A stretch of 64,000 nt of DNA from Sulfitobacter litoralis (GTDB lineage Bacteria; Pseudomonadota; Alphaproteobacteria; Rhodobacterales; Rhodobacteraceae): the NCBI RefSeq assembly GCF_900103185.1, contig NZ_FNJD01000016.1, forward strand, positions 1 to 64,000, read 5' to 3'. The notes below the pieces were generated by a model, which saw nothing but the letters and a program-made list of their open reading frames with translations, was not told the origin of the DNA and made no database searches. Below are positions 1-7,648 of this stretch, one piece after another (the first letter of the stretch is position 1; every line of letters begins with the position of its first letter). The position numbers were made by a program, and so were the translations under genes.

Positions 1-254
1 GCGGGTTCCTCAATCGCAACCGGAACAAAAGACACGCCGTCCAGGTTCGGCAAGACCAACTTGCCATCCCGGGCCATCCGACGCCATTCAGACAAATGAT
101 TGGGGCGCATCCCATATCGCCGCGCAACGGCGTTCACTGTCGCCCCATCAACAAGGGTCTCGGCCACGATCCGGGCCTTAACTTCTTCAGGCCAACGGCG
201 GCACCTCCGACGGCTACCGCCCGCATCCGTGAGAACCTCAATCGTACAATCCAT
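1..254 (-). CDS. tnpA: IS66-family transposase accessory protein TnpA (5' part, cut by window edge)
   Basis: The minus strand is open from an ATG at 254 to the left edge. It encodes about 84 residues beginning [13 protein letters not shown] basic stretch ([19 protein letters not shown]) is followed by a helix-turn-helix ([24 protein letters not shown]) and then a segment ending in FVPVAIEEP. This order is typical of IS66 OrfA/TnpA, a small DNA-binding accessory protein made with TnpB and TnpC. Those two genes would lie beyond the left edge. The start is preceded by a purine-rich GAGGGAG about 8 bases upstream. The reading frame is intact as far as it can be read. Family assignment is by recognition of the HTH and domain layout. 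Confidence 0.8.
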   Translation of the reverse strand, partial: MDCTIEVLTDAGGSRRRCRRWPEEVKARIVAETLVDGATVNAVARRYGMRPNHLSEWRRMARDGKLVLPNLDGVSFVPVAIEEP

Positions 255-315
255 GGAGAAACTCCCTCAAATCCATGAAGCACGGACTCGCAGAATACAC
301 GCGTCATCGGAAGGT

Positions 316-335
316 GGGGTCTAAACAGCGGTTAC
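316..335. repeat. Probable terminal inverted repeat (orfA-side end) of the IS66-type element
   Basis: Read on the minus strand from 335, the sequence starts GTAACCGCTGTTTAGACCCC, about 80 bases upstream of tnpA. IS66-family ends usually begin GTAA followed by a C/G-rich stretch, and this position fits the normal distance from the end to orfA. The partner end and the 8-bp target duplication cannot be checked because the other side of the element is outside the window. Confidence 0.45.
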
Positions 336-792
336 GGCCGAGCGGTTGATGGACGATCTTCTTCAGGGATGACGCAGGACGGCGCTGAGGTTCAGCGCCG
401 TCATCTTGAGGGCTGAGATGCCCAGAGGTTGCCTTGGGCAGCCACCAGCCAGCGCGTGCCGACCTTTCACCCCAACTGCTGCTCACGGCCTGCACGCGTT
501 TGATATGCAATCTGTCTCGACAAAGGCTTTTGTCGATGTTGATTACGCCGCGACAGGCGGATCTCCAAAGGAGCGCTCGAGATAATTCGAAAAAGGGTGC
601 AGAGGAAGTCGTAGTTGATCAGCTGCGCTCTCAGTTTTGAGTTTTTATCAATACGGTGAATTTAATTCAAGTCAATGATTTATAATGATTATTTTTAATT
701 ATCTACCGGAATTCGAGAGATATCGAACCATAAACACAGATGTCCCCGAAATGCGAAAATCCGACGCACATCCTCGAAAATGAGGAAACACA
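336..792. other. Gene-poor stretch between the insertion sequence and the integrase module
   Basis: This 457-base stretch holds no gene I can support. Its first half has a GC content like the host. The part from about 640 to 720 is clearly AT-rich, unlike the rest of the window. A short plus-strand open frame at about 478-581 ends in a plausible protein-like tail (AFVDVDYAATGGSPKERSR) but has no start signal, so it may be the 3' remnant of a gene broken by the insertion sequence. I do not recognise it. Confidence 0.5.
681..686 (+). promoter_or_regulatory. Candidate -10 box (TATAAT) upstream of the integrase module
   Basis: A perfect TATAAT lies in the AT-rich stretch about 107 bases before the small gene that precedes the integrase. 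No good TTGACA box is seen at the right distance, so this is only a candidate promoter. Confidence 0.3.
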
Positions 793-996
793 ATGCCAGC
801 CGCACGTCCATCTCAAGCTTCTCTATCAAATGCCATCAGTGCCGTGATTACCGCAGGGCTCATACCCGGTGCTCTTCATGTTCACGGAGACGGTTCTTTC
901 CGGATCGAAATATCTGTCTCAGATGCAATCGATACGAAAATTCCAAGCGAAGAGGCGTTTTCGGACGAGCCAGAAAGATTTGAGGACCTACGATGA
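793..996 (+). CDS. Small protein translationally coupled to the integrase
   Basis: This gene encodes 67 residues starting MPAARPSQASLSNAISAV. A purine-rich GAGGAAA 5-10 bases before the ATG is a good ribosome binding site. Its stop overlaps the integrase start in an ATGA (993-996), so the two are probably translated together. The centre (LSNAISAVITAGLIPGALHVHGD) reads as a helix followed by a strand; the tail is acidic. I recall similar 60-70-residue proteins directly before this type of integrase in other alphaproteobacteria, with no established role. An excisionase-like or regulatory function is possible but not shown by the sequence. The parallel frame at 780-983 is rejected. Confidence 0.7.
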   Translation: MPAARPSQASLSNAISAVITAGLIPGALHVHGDGSFRIEISVSDAIDTKIPSEEAFSDEPERFEDLR

Positions 997-2191
997 GAGT
1001 TTGGACAGAATACCCGGGTCTTCTGGAGGAATTTACACCTGCGGGAAATCCCCGTTGGCGAGTTCGTGTAGAAGGCGATAAATCTCGGCGTATCACAATA
1101 CCCGTGGGCCCGAGTAATCCAGCTTTTAAGGATCACTACGAGGCTGCGAGGCTTGGAATTAAGCTGGAGGCTCAAATTCCCGCTAAGGTTGCGCGTGGCA
1201 CCTTTGATGAACAGTGTGAGCGTTTTAACGCAGCGATGGTAGACATGGTAACGGCTGGGGTTCTGAATGAAGACACAAGGACCGGTCGGCAGCGTGGACT
1301 TCGACAGGCAGCCAATGTGAAAATGCGCGGGCGGCGCATGGGGGAGCTCAATGCGGACTTCCCCAGAGAAGCATTCGTTCACATCCTCGAATCTTTTGGT
1401 TCGCACACAGGTGCTGCGGAAACGTGTCTTAAAGCCATGAAGGCCGCTTATCGCTGGGGTGAATCTCGTGGGTTTCCAGAGAAGTCGGAAGTTTTCGTAG
1501 TTTCAAGCCCACATAAGGGGCGTGGTGGCGCAATAGCGTGGACAGAAGAAGAAGAGAAAAAATTCTTGGAAACACATGGAAGTGGCACCATGGCGCGGCG
1601 CTGGTTTTATTTGACCAAGAATATGGCAGGCCGCATCGGAGACACTTTCGATATTGGACCGGAGAGCATCAAGCTCAAGCAAGGACGTGCCTTTTTTTGG
1701 GTTGGCAGCCAAAAAAGAAGGGCTCTAAGTATGTGGAGGTGCCTCTAATGAAAGAACTTGCTGAGGAACTGGAGCTCGGTGTGCATGAGGACGCTTTTTT
1801 GCTCACTGAATACGGTCGTCCGTTCGCTTCGAAAAATTCATTGGGAAACAAGATTTCAAAGTGGGTTGTGCAAGCAGGATTCTACAAAAGTATTGAAGTG
1901 GTAGATAACAAGACAGGTGAAAAAAGGACTGAAAAGAGGGCCACGCGCTCTCAACACGGAGTTCGAAAAGCTACTGGACACGAGATGGCCCTATCGGGTG
2001 CCAATGTCTATGAGATTGCCGCTCGCCTTTCTCACTCGGACTTCAAATCGTCGGCACCCTATGTCCAGGGAGTTGACCGCGCCCGATTGGTGGAGTCTGG
2101 CTTCGACAGGGTTGAGAGAGCTCGCCAAGAGCGAAGTGTCCCACGCCACGAAAACCGTGGGACACCTGAAGTATCAGATGCCAATGAATAA
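993..2191 (+). pseudogene. Tyrosine-recombinase (phage-type) integrase, broken by a -1 frameshift
   Basis: The first frame (from ATG 993) runs as a tyrosine integrase to LKQGRAFF, then shifts into a meaningless tail and stops at 1748. The -1 frame continues the protein (GWQPKKKGSKYVEVPLMKEL) to a stop at 2191. Together they give about 399 residues. The N-terminal part has the core-binding SAM-like region. The C-terminal frame carries the catalytic features HGVRKATGHEMA (H-x-x-R) and LSHSDFKSSAPYVQGVD, where the final Tyr would be the nucleophile. The break maps to a run of seven T at 1692-1698; one extra T would restore the frame. No standard slippery heptamer lies in the correct phase, so a mutation or a base-calling error in the homopolymer is more likely than programmed frameshifting. 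The gene ends 18 bases from the tRNA-Glu 3' end, the usual place for an island integrase. Confidence 0.8.
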
Positions 2192-2209
2192 AGGCTTTGA
2201 GGAGAGATG

Positions 2210-2250
2210 TGGCAGCCCGTAGGGGAGTCGAACCCCTCTTTTCAGGTTGA
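2210..2250. other. Probable attachment-site half (tRNA 3' end) of an integrated element
   Basis: Island integrases usually recombine within the 3' half of a tRNA gene, and here the tRNA 3' end lies 18 bases past the integrase stop. The exact core cannot be defined because the matching direct repeat at the far end of the element would be left of the window. The boundaries given are approximate. Confidence 0.4.
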
Positions 2251-2284
2251 AAACCTGACGTCCTAACCGATAGACGAACGGGCC
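2210..2284 (-). tRNA. tRNA-Glu (anticodon UUC)
   Basis: On the minus strand the sequence folds into a full cloverleaf. The acceptor stem is GGCCCGT/ACGGGCT with a G-U first pair, the D arm contains GGTTAGGAC, and the anticodon stem TCAGG/CCTGA encloses the loop TTTTCAA (anticodon TTC). The T arm is GGGGTTCGACTCCCC. The discriminator G and an encoded CCA end at 2210. The length is 75 bases including CCA. It lies 75 bases downstream of recJ on the same strand. Its 3' end faces the integrase, which makes it the likely integration target of the element to the left. Confidence 0.95.
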
Positions 2285-2359
2285 ACTTAGCTTGTGAGCG
2301 TTTCTCTAAGGAAAGCGGGGCAGGCACGCAAGCAGAAATCGAAAGAAAGTAAAAATTTT

Positions 2360-4099
2360 TTATGCAGGGGCTGCGTCTTCCAGACGCAACTGCACCGTCT
2401 GTCGCCCCCGCCATGTGTTGATGTCCAGACGCCCCGCCAGATGGAACCGCGCGCCGCCGTGGTTTTCCAGCGCCGGACCAAGCGGTCCGTCAAACGCGCC
2501 AAAGGCGATCGCGTCCATTTTGGTATTGTTGCCGTCGCCAAAGCTGATCTTGAGATGGCTTTCACCCACCCGTTTCGCAAAGCGGATCTGCATATCGGCA
2601 AACACATATCGCGGGGCAGGGGCACCGGCACCAAAGGGACCGGCCTGTTCCACCTGCTGTGCCAATTCGACAGTGGCAGCGGCGGGCATCAGCATGCCGT
2701 CAAGCTTCAGGTCTGCTGCGCCCGCCAGATGCGCGCCCTGTTTGGCAAGCAGTTCCGACAGCCGCGCCATCGCTTCCTCGAGCTTGTCCTCGGCCACGGT
2801 CAGGCCTGCGGCCATTTTGTGTCCGCCACCCTTGATCAGCAGGCCCTCGGCTGCCAGCCGCTGGATCGGGGCACCCAGGTCGATCCCCGAGACAGAGCGC
2901 CCGGATCCTTTCCCGATGCCATCCTCGAACCCGATCACGATCGACGGACGGTTTGACGCCTCTTTCAGACGGGACGCAACAATGCCCACCACGCCGGGGT
3001 GCCAGCCCGCGCCCGACGCCCAAACCAGCGGCGCGTCATACCCGCGTGTTTCTGCTTGATCGAGCGCAGCGGCACGTACGGCGGTCTCTACATCGCGCCG
3101 CTCGGTGTTCAACAGGTCGAGCTTTTCAGCAAGGGATTGTGCCTCGTGCGGGTCATCGCAGGCCAGCAATCGCGCCCCGAGATCGGCCTGACCAATGCGT
3201 CCGCCTGCGTTGATTCGGGGGCCCAGCAAGAACCCAAGGTGATAGGCCGCGGGGGCCGTATCCATGCGTGCCACATCGGCGAGGGCCGCAAGACCGACCC
3301 GGTCGCGCCGCGCCATAACGCGCAGTCCCTGACGCACAAAAGCGCGGTTGACGCCGATCAACGGAGCCACATCCGCCACCGTGGCCAGCCCCACCAGATC
3401 CAGCATCGCCATCAGGTCGGGCCCGCGTGCACCCGCTTCACGCAGCTGACGCCCTGCCTCGACCAGCATCAAGAATACGACCGCCGCCGCACATAGATGT
3501 GCCAACGTGCCATCTTCATCCTGTCGGTTCGGGTTCACAACGGCCAAAGCGTCGGGCAGGGTTTCTGCGCCAAGGTGGTGATCCAGAATAACCACATCCG
3601 CCCCGACGGCAGCGGCCACGGGCCCATGAGACAGGGTGCCGCAATCGACGCAGACAATCAGATCATGCGCCGCCGCCAGTTCCGCCATCGCCGCGTCATT
3701 TGGGCCGTAGCCTTCGTCGATCCGGTCCGGCACATACAGCGTCGCGGCGCAGCCCATCTCGCGCAGCCAGACCAGCAGCAGCGCGGCAGAGCTACCGCCA
3801 TCCACATCATAATCCGCAAAAACGGCAATCCGCTGACGCGCTTTGACCGCAGCCAGAAAACGGGTCGCGGCCTTTTCCATATCGCGCAGGGATCGCGGGT
3901 CAGGCAGCAGGTCGCGTAAGGAGGGGGCGAGGAAGGCCTCGGCCTCTTCGGCCGCCACGCCGCGCCGCGCCAATACCTGACATAGGGCCAGCGGCAGGCT
4001 GGTCTGCTGCACCAGAACTTGCGTGGCGCGTTCCACCTCGACACCGGGGCCGACCCAACGCCGCCCCGTCAAAGACGCATCAACACCTAGAAAGCTCAT
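2360..4099 (-). CDS. recJ: Single-stranded-DNA-specific exonuclease RecJ
   Basis: This 579-residue protein is a 5'-3' single-strand exonuclease of recombination and mismatch repair. It carries the DHH phosphoesterase motifs in order: DYDVDG at 96-101, VDCG at about 151-154, and DHH at 173-175. Downstream are GGRIGQADLGA, the DHHA1 element GGGHKMAAGL, and a C-terminal oligonucleotide-binding region ending in QLRLEDAAPA. Length matches the family. The ATG at 4099 is preceded by GTGAGGGA, a good ribosome binding site. It lies 101 bases downstream of hom on the same strand, and tRNA-Glu follows. In related Rhodobacterales I recall glpX between hom and recJ; it is absent here. Confidence 0.95.
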   Translation of the reverse strand: MSFLGVDASLTGRRWVGPGVEVERATQVLVQQTSLPLALCQVLARRGVAAEEAEAFLAPSLRDLLPDPRSLRDMEKAATRFLAAVKARQRIAVFADYDVDGGSSAALLLVWLREMGCAATLYVPDRIDEGYGPNDAAMAELAAAHDLIVCVDCGTLSHGPVAAAVGADVVILDHHLGAETLPDALAVVNPNRQDEDGTLAHLCAAAVVFLMLVEAGRQLREAGARGPDLMAMLDLVGLATVADVAPLIGVNRAFVRQGLRVMARRDRVGLAALADVARMDTAPAAYHLGFLLGPRINAGGRIGQADLGARLLACDDPHEAQSLAEKLDLLNTERRDVETAVRAAALDQAETRGYDAPLVWASGAGWHPGVVGIVASRLKEASNRPSIVIGFEDGIGKGSGRSVSGIDLGAPIQRLAAEGLLIKGGGHKMAAGLTVAEDKLEEAMARLSELLAKQGAHLAGAADLKLDGMLMPAAATVELAQQVEQAGPFGAGAPAPRYVFADMQIRFAKRVGESHLKISFGDGNNTKMDAIAFGAFDGPLGPALENHGGARFHLAGRLDINTWRGRQTVQLRLEDAAPA

Positions 4100-4200
4100 G
4101 CATCCCTCACTTCCAAATGGTCAAAAATCCTCGCCGAAGGCATCCGGCCTGTCCTGCGCATACTCCGCAGATCGGGGCCCAAACCTCGCCTGCTTCGGTG

Positions 4201-5487
4201 TTAAAGATCCTCGATACGCAGCGCCACAGGGTCGCTTGCCAGCACACCGGTATGCGCCATCGCGTCCAGCGCCTCGTCCAGCGCGGTACGGCTGCATTTA
4301 TGCGTAACGATCAGCACCGGGGCCTGATCGCTGCGATGTTCGGTCTGGCGCATGCGGTCGATGCTGATGCCGGCCTCGCCTAGAACGGTGGCGACCTTGG
4401 CCAAGGCACCGGGTTTGTCCAGTAGGCCCATGCGCAAATAAAACGCGGCAGGACGCTGCGACAGCGCCGCAGTGGCCGAGGCGAGCGTCGTCGCCTTCTG
4501 GCCAAAGACTGGACCATGCCAGCCGCGCGCGATATCGCAGATATCTGACATTACGGCACTGGCCGTGGGGCCTTCGCCGGCACCGGGGCCGCGCAGGACG
4601 ATCTGCCCAATTGCGTCGCCTTCCAGCACGATCATATTGGTTCCGCCCGCCAGTTGCCCCAGCGGAGAGCTGTCAGGCACAAGACAGGGCTGCATGCGTT
4701 GTTCCAGCCCGCGGCCGGTCATTTGTGCGACGCCCAAAAGCTTGATCTTGTAGCCCATATTGGCGGCAGCCAGAATGTCGTCGATGCTGACGCGCTGGAT
4801 GCCTTCGATCTCGATCCCGTCGAAATCCACCTGTGTGCCAAAAGCGATGGACGACAGGATCGCCAGCTTGTGCGCGGCGTCAATGCCGCCCACATCAAGG
4901 TTCGGGTCCGCCTCAAGGTAGCCAAGCGCCTCGGCCTCTTCGAACAGGGAGTTGTAGCCGTTGCCGGTTTCTTCCATGCGGGTCAGGATATAGTTGCAGG
5001 TGCCGTTCATCACGCCCATGACGCGGGTGATCTCGTTTCCGGCAAGGCTTTCCGTCAACGCCTTGATCACCGGGATGCCCCCTGCGACGGCGGCCTCATA
5101 GCGGATCAGGCAGCCGGCAGCTTCGGCCTGTTCGGCCAGCGCCTGACCGTGGATGGCCAGCAATGCCTTGTTCGCGGTGACCACATCTTTGCCCGAGGCC
5201 AGTGCGGCCTCGGTGGCGTCCTTGGCGGGACCTTCGTCGCCGCCCATCAGTTCGACAAACACATCGACGTCATCGCGTTTCGCCAGCGCGACCGGATCGT
5301 CTTCCCAAGCGTAGCCGGACAGGGACACACCACGATCCTTGTCGCGGCTGCGTGCAGAGACGGCGGTGATGGTGATAGGGCGGCCTGTGCGCGCTTCGAT
5401 CAGTGCGGCCTGCTTGCGGATGATCCGCACCACGCCAACCCCAACGGTGCCCAATCCGGCAATCCCAAGACGAAGCGGTTGTGACAT
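4201..5487 (-). CDS. hom: Homoserine dehydrogenase
   Basis: This 428-residue enzyme reduces aspartate semialdehyde to homoserine with NAD(P)H, the branch point to threonine and methionine. The Rossmann loop GLGTVGVG is at residues 11-18, VTANK at 103-107, and the family motif NGTCNYILTRM at 161-171. The catalytic-region lysine is in DAAHKLAIL (Lys207). A C-terminal ACT domain (about 345-428, FYLRMGLLDKPGALAKVATVLGEAGI) is the probable threonine-feedback site. Length is normal for the ACT-containing form. It is the first large gene of a minus-strand run followed by recJ, with a small lipoprotein gene upstream. Confidence 0.96.
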   Translation of the reverse strand: MSQPLRLGIAGLGTVGVGVVRIIRKQAALIEARTGRPITITAVSARSRDKDRGVSLSGYAWEDDPVALAKRDDVDVFVELMGGDEGPAKDATEAALASGKDVVTANKALLAIHGQALAEQAEAAGCLIRYEAAVAGGIPVIKALTESLAGNEITRVMGVMNGTCNYILTRMEETGNGYNSLFEEAEALGYLEADPNLDVGGIDAAHKLAILSSIAFGTQVDFDGIEIEGIQRVSIDDILAAANMGYKIKLLGVAQMTGRGLEQRMQPCLVPDSSPLGQLAGGTNMIVLEGDAIGQIVLRGPGAGEGPTASAVMSDICDIARGWHGPVFGQKATTLASATAALSQRPAAFYLRMGLLDKPGALAKVATVLGEAGISIDRMRQTEHRSDQAPVLIVTHKCSRTALDEALDAMAHTGVLASDPVALRIEDL

Positions 5488-5593
5488 GGTGCAATCCTTT
5501 TGGTGGTGCGCGGCAGCGGGCTGCGGCGTTTAACGGGGTTCGCCGCGATGTATCCTTTTCCCGCCGCGCACGCAACGCGACATTGCATCTGCT

Positions 5594-5890
5594 TTACTGT
5601 AAACCTTGGGACAAACGCTGCTTTTCAGGCCCCGACAGGACCGATCCACGCAACTGTGCAGCACGCGCCTGTAACCGTTCGACCCGAGAGGTCAGACCGT
5701 TTTCGATCTGCGGGATGTTGACCTGTCCGCCCTCTGCCTTGGCCAGCAGCGGATCAATTGGCACCAACGCGGGGTAATCTGCGGCGAGAAGTTCGGGCGT
5801 GGCACGGCTGTCGAGCGCGGGAAACTGGGTGCACGCCGCGGGTAGGACCAGCGCGGCAAGGCAGAATGATAAGAGAATACGGTTCTTCAT
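5594..5890 (-). CDS. Small putative lipoprotein, unknown function
   Basis: The start is set at the ATG at 5890 (98 residues), not the longer upstream frame, because the product then begins MKNRILLSFCLAALVLPAAC, a lipoprotein signal peptide with an LPAAC lipobox (Cys20). The mature part is short, rich in Ala, Pro and Leu, and ends in a predicted helix (LTSRVERLQARAAQLRGSVLS) with possible coiled-coil character. I recognise no named family. The gene lies 106 bases upstream of hom on the same strand and is divergent from the TetR gene. It is probably an envelope-anchored protein. Confidence 0.7.
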   Translation of the reverse strand: MKNRILLSFCLAALVLPAACTQFPALDSRATPELLAADYPALVPIDPLLAKAEGGQVNIPQIENGLTSRVERLQARAAQLRGSVLSGPEKQRLSQGLQ

Positions 5891-5969
5891 TTCCCAGTCA
5901 TGCACCAGCGACAGAAATCGCGCAAGCAGGGGTTTGCCTTTGTACATGTGTTCAATTAACCTTCGCCCC

Positions 5970-6557
5970 ATGGGGCGTACAACCGGATCACATTCTGACA
6001 TCACTCGGCCAAAAATCCGCGCGGCTGCGCTGCGGCTGTTTGCGCGGCACGGCTTTGCCGCCGTGTCCATGCGCGCACTCGCGACCGAGGTGGGGGTACA
6101 GGCAGGGGCGCTTTATAACTATACACCGGACAAGCAAACGCTGCTGTTCACCCTGCTGCAAGATCACATGAACGACCTGCTTGAGGCCTGCACCAGTGAC
6201 GCTGCCCCGACCGCGCTTGAACGCCTGCGGCATTTCGTTGATTTCCACATCCGGTTCCACGCGGATCGCCCGGACGAGGTGTTCATTTCCTATATGGAGT
6301 TGCGCAACCTGACGACCGAGAATTTTGCCACTGTCGAAACCCTGCGCCGTCAGTATGAGGACCGGCTTGAGGCGATATTGCGCGATGGGGCCGCCGCCGG
6401 AGATTTCGCCATCGCAGATACCAAGATTGCCACGTTGGCGGTGATTGCGATGCTAACAGGGGTGAACACGTGGTTCCGCGCAGGCGGACGGTTGTCGCTG
6501 GACGAGGTGATCACGCAATATTGGGATATGGTGCGAAAATCCGTCATGGCGGGGTAG
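5970..6557 (+). CDS. TetR/AcrR-family transcriptional regulator
   Basis: From the ATG at 5970 this gives 195 residues (MGRTTGSHSDITRPKIRAAALRLFARHGF). An in-frame ATG at 5946 is an alternative start; neither has a strong ribosome binding site. The N-terminal TetR helix-turn-helix is clear (VSMRALATEVGVQAGALYNYTPDKQTLL). The rest is the all-helical ligand-binding and dimer domain (DFHIRFHADRPDEVFISYMELRNL). The ligand is unknown. The gene diverges from the lipoprotein gene, and its 3' end faces pirin. Because TetR proteins often control a divergent neighbour, the lipoprotein/hom side is a possible target, but no operator was identified. Confidence 0.85.
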   Translation: MGRTTGSHSDITRPKIRAAALRLFARHGFAAVSMRALATEVGVQAGALYNYTPDKQTLLFTLLQDHMNDLLEACTSDAAPTALERLRHFVDFHIRFHADRPDEVFISYMELRNLTTENFATVETLRRQYEDRLEAILRDGAAAGDFAIADTKIATLAVIAMLTGVNTWFRAGGRLSLDEVITQYWDMVRKSVMAG

Positions 6558-6596
6558 GGCCGAGCCGGCCCACACCCCTTTAACTTCAAGTAATAT

Positions 6597-7508
6597 TTAG
6601 TGTGCGGGTTTGATGAACGTCCCGTTGTTCAAATCGCGCATCGCCTGACGCAGTTCCTCTTGCGTGTTCATCACGATCGGACCGTGCCACGCGACGGGTT
6701 CGTCAATCGGTGCGCCCGAGATCAGCAAAAAGCGTACGCCTTCCGGTCCTGCCTGCATCGTGACCTCGTCACCTGTGCCAAAACGGATCAGTGTGCGGTC
6801 GCCGCTGAGATCGCGGATGTTCACCTCTTCGCCGCCGACCTCTTTCTCTAGCAAGACCCCTGACGGGGCAGAGGCATCGGCAAAGGCGGCTGATCCCTGA
6901 AAAACATAGGCAAAGGCGCGGCGGTAGGTATCGATGCGAAAGGTTTTGCGCACACCGGCTGGGACCGTGATATCAAGATATTGCGGATCGGCGGCGATGC
7001 CGTCCACGGGGCCTTTTTTACCCCAGAATTCGCCTGTGATCACGCGTACTGTCGTGCCATCGTCATCGGTGACCACGGGGATATCCTTGGCCGTGACATC
7101 CTGATAGCGCGGCGCAGTCATCTTTTGCGCAGAGGGCAGATTACCCCAAAGCTGAAACCCGTGCATTTGTCCCTTGGCGTTTCCGTTGGGCATCTCTTGA
7201 TGCAGGATGCCGGAGCCCGCCGTCATCCACTGCACATCACCAGCACCAAGCGTGCCGACGTTGCCCAGGGAATCCCCGTGTTCGACCGTGCCTTCCAGCA
7301 CATAGGTGATTGTTTCGATCCCGCGGTGCGGGTGCCACGGGAACCCTTTTTCGAAATCCTGCGGACGTTCGTTGCGGAAATCGTCGAACAGCAGGAAGGG
7401 GTCCAGCTCGGACGGGTCCTGAAACCCGAAAGCACGGTGTAGCTTCACGCCTGCGCCTTCCATCGTTTGCTGGGCCGCGCGGGTCTCTAGGGTAGGGCGG
7501 ATCGACAT
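6597..7508 (-). CDS. Pirin family protein (bicupin)
   Basis: The start is the ATG at 7508 (303 residues), preceded by AAGGAGA; the longer frame upstream is not supported. The N-terminal cupin holds the metal-binding pattern WHPHRGIETITY and GILHQEM, giving likely ligands His59, His61, His103 and Glu105, the same set as in human pirin. The second cupin (about 170-290) is more degenerate. Bacterial pirins are iron-binding proteins, some with quercetin 2,3-dioxygenase activity, others interacting with metabolic enzymes. The exact role here is not known. It lies between a convergent TetR gene and a nitroreductase gene upstream on the same strand. Confidence 0.9.
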   Translation of the reverse strand: MSIRPTLETRAAQQTMEGAGVKLHRAFGFQDPSELDPFLLFDDFRNERPQDFEKGFPWHPHRGIETITYVLEGTVEHGDSLGNVGTLGAGDVQWMTAGSGILHQEMPNGNAKGQMHGFQLWGNLPSAQKMTAPRYQDVTAKDIPVVTDDDGTTVRVITGEFWGKKGPVDGIAADPQYLDITVPAGVRKTFRIDTYRRAFAYVFQGSAAFADASAPSGVLLEKEVGGEEVNIRDLSGDRTLIRFGTGDEVTMQAGPEGVRFLLISGAPIDEPVAWHGPIVMNTQEELRQAMRDLNNGTFIKPAH

Positions 7509-7596
7509 AGGGGCTCTCCTTATCCTGGTCTGGAACTTAGATAAGGGGCGTGCTTTCATGCGGCAATAGTCGCTGTACGAACCATAAGTGTGCATG

Positions 7597-7635
7597 GTCG
7601 CACAGGGCGGGCAGCGATACCTTCCCCCGTGCGAC
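7597..7635 (-). terminator. Hairpin just downstream of the nitroreductase gene
   Basis: GTCGCAC-A-GGG (7597-7607) pairs with CCC-GTGCGAC (7626-7635) with one bulged base. It begins 14 bases beyond the nitroreductase stop on the minus strand. There is no U-tract, so it may be an RNA 3'-end stabiliser rather than an intrinsic terminator. Confidence 0.4.
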
Positions 7636-7648
7636 ACAGTCAGATCTA

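Noticed and set aside
304..510. A 68-residue minus-strand frame crossing the insertion-sequence end
   Set aside because: It spans the probable element boundary and has no start signal or known motif.
1689..1720. Programmed -1 frameshifting in the integrase
   Set aside because: The T7 and A6 runs do not present an X-XXY-YYZ heptamer in the correct reading phase, so a lost base or a read error is the simpler explanation.
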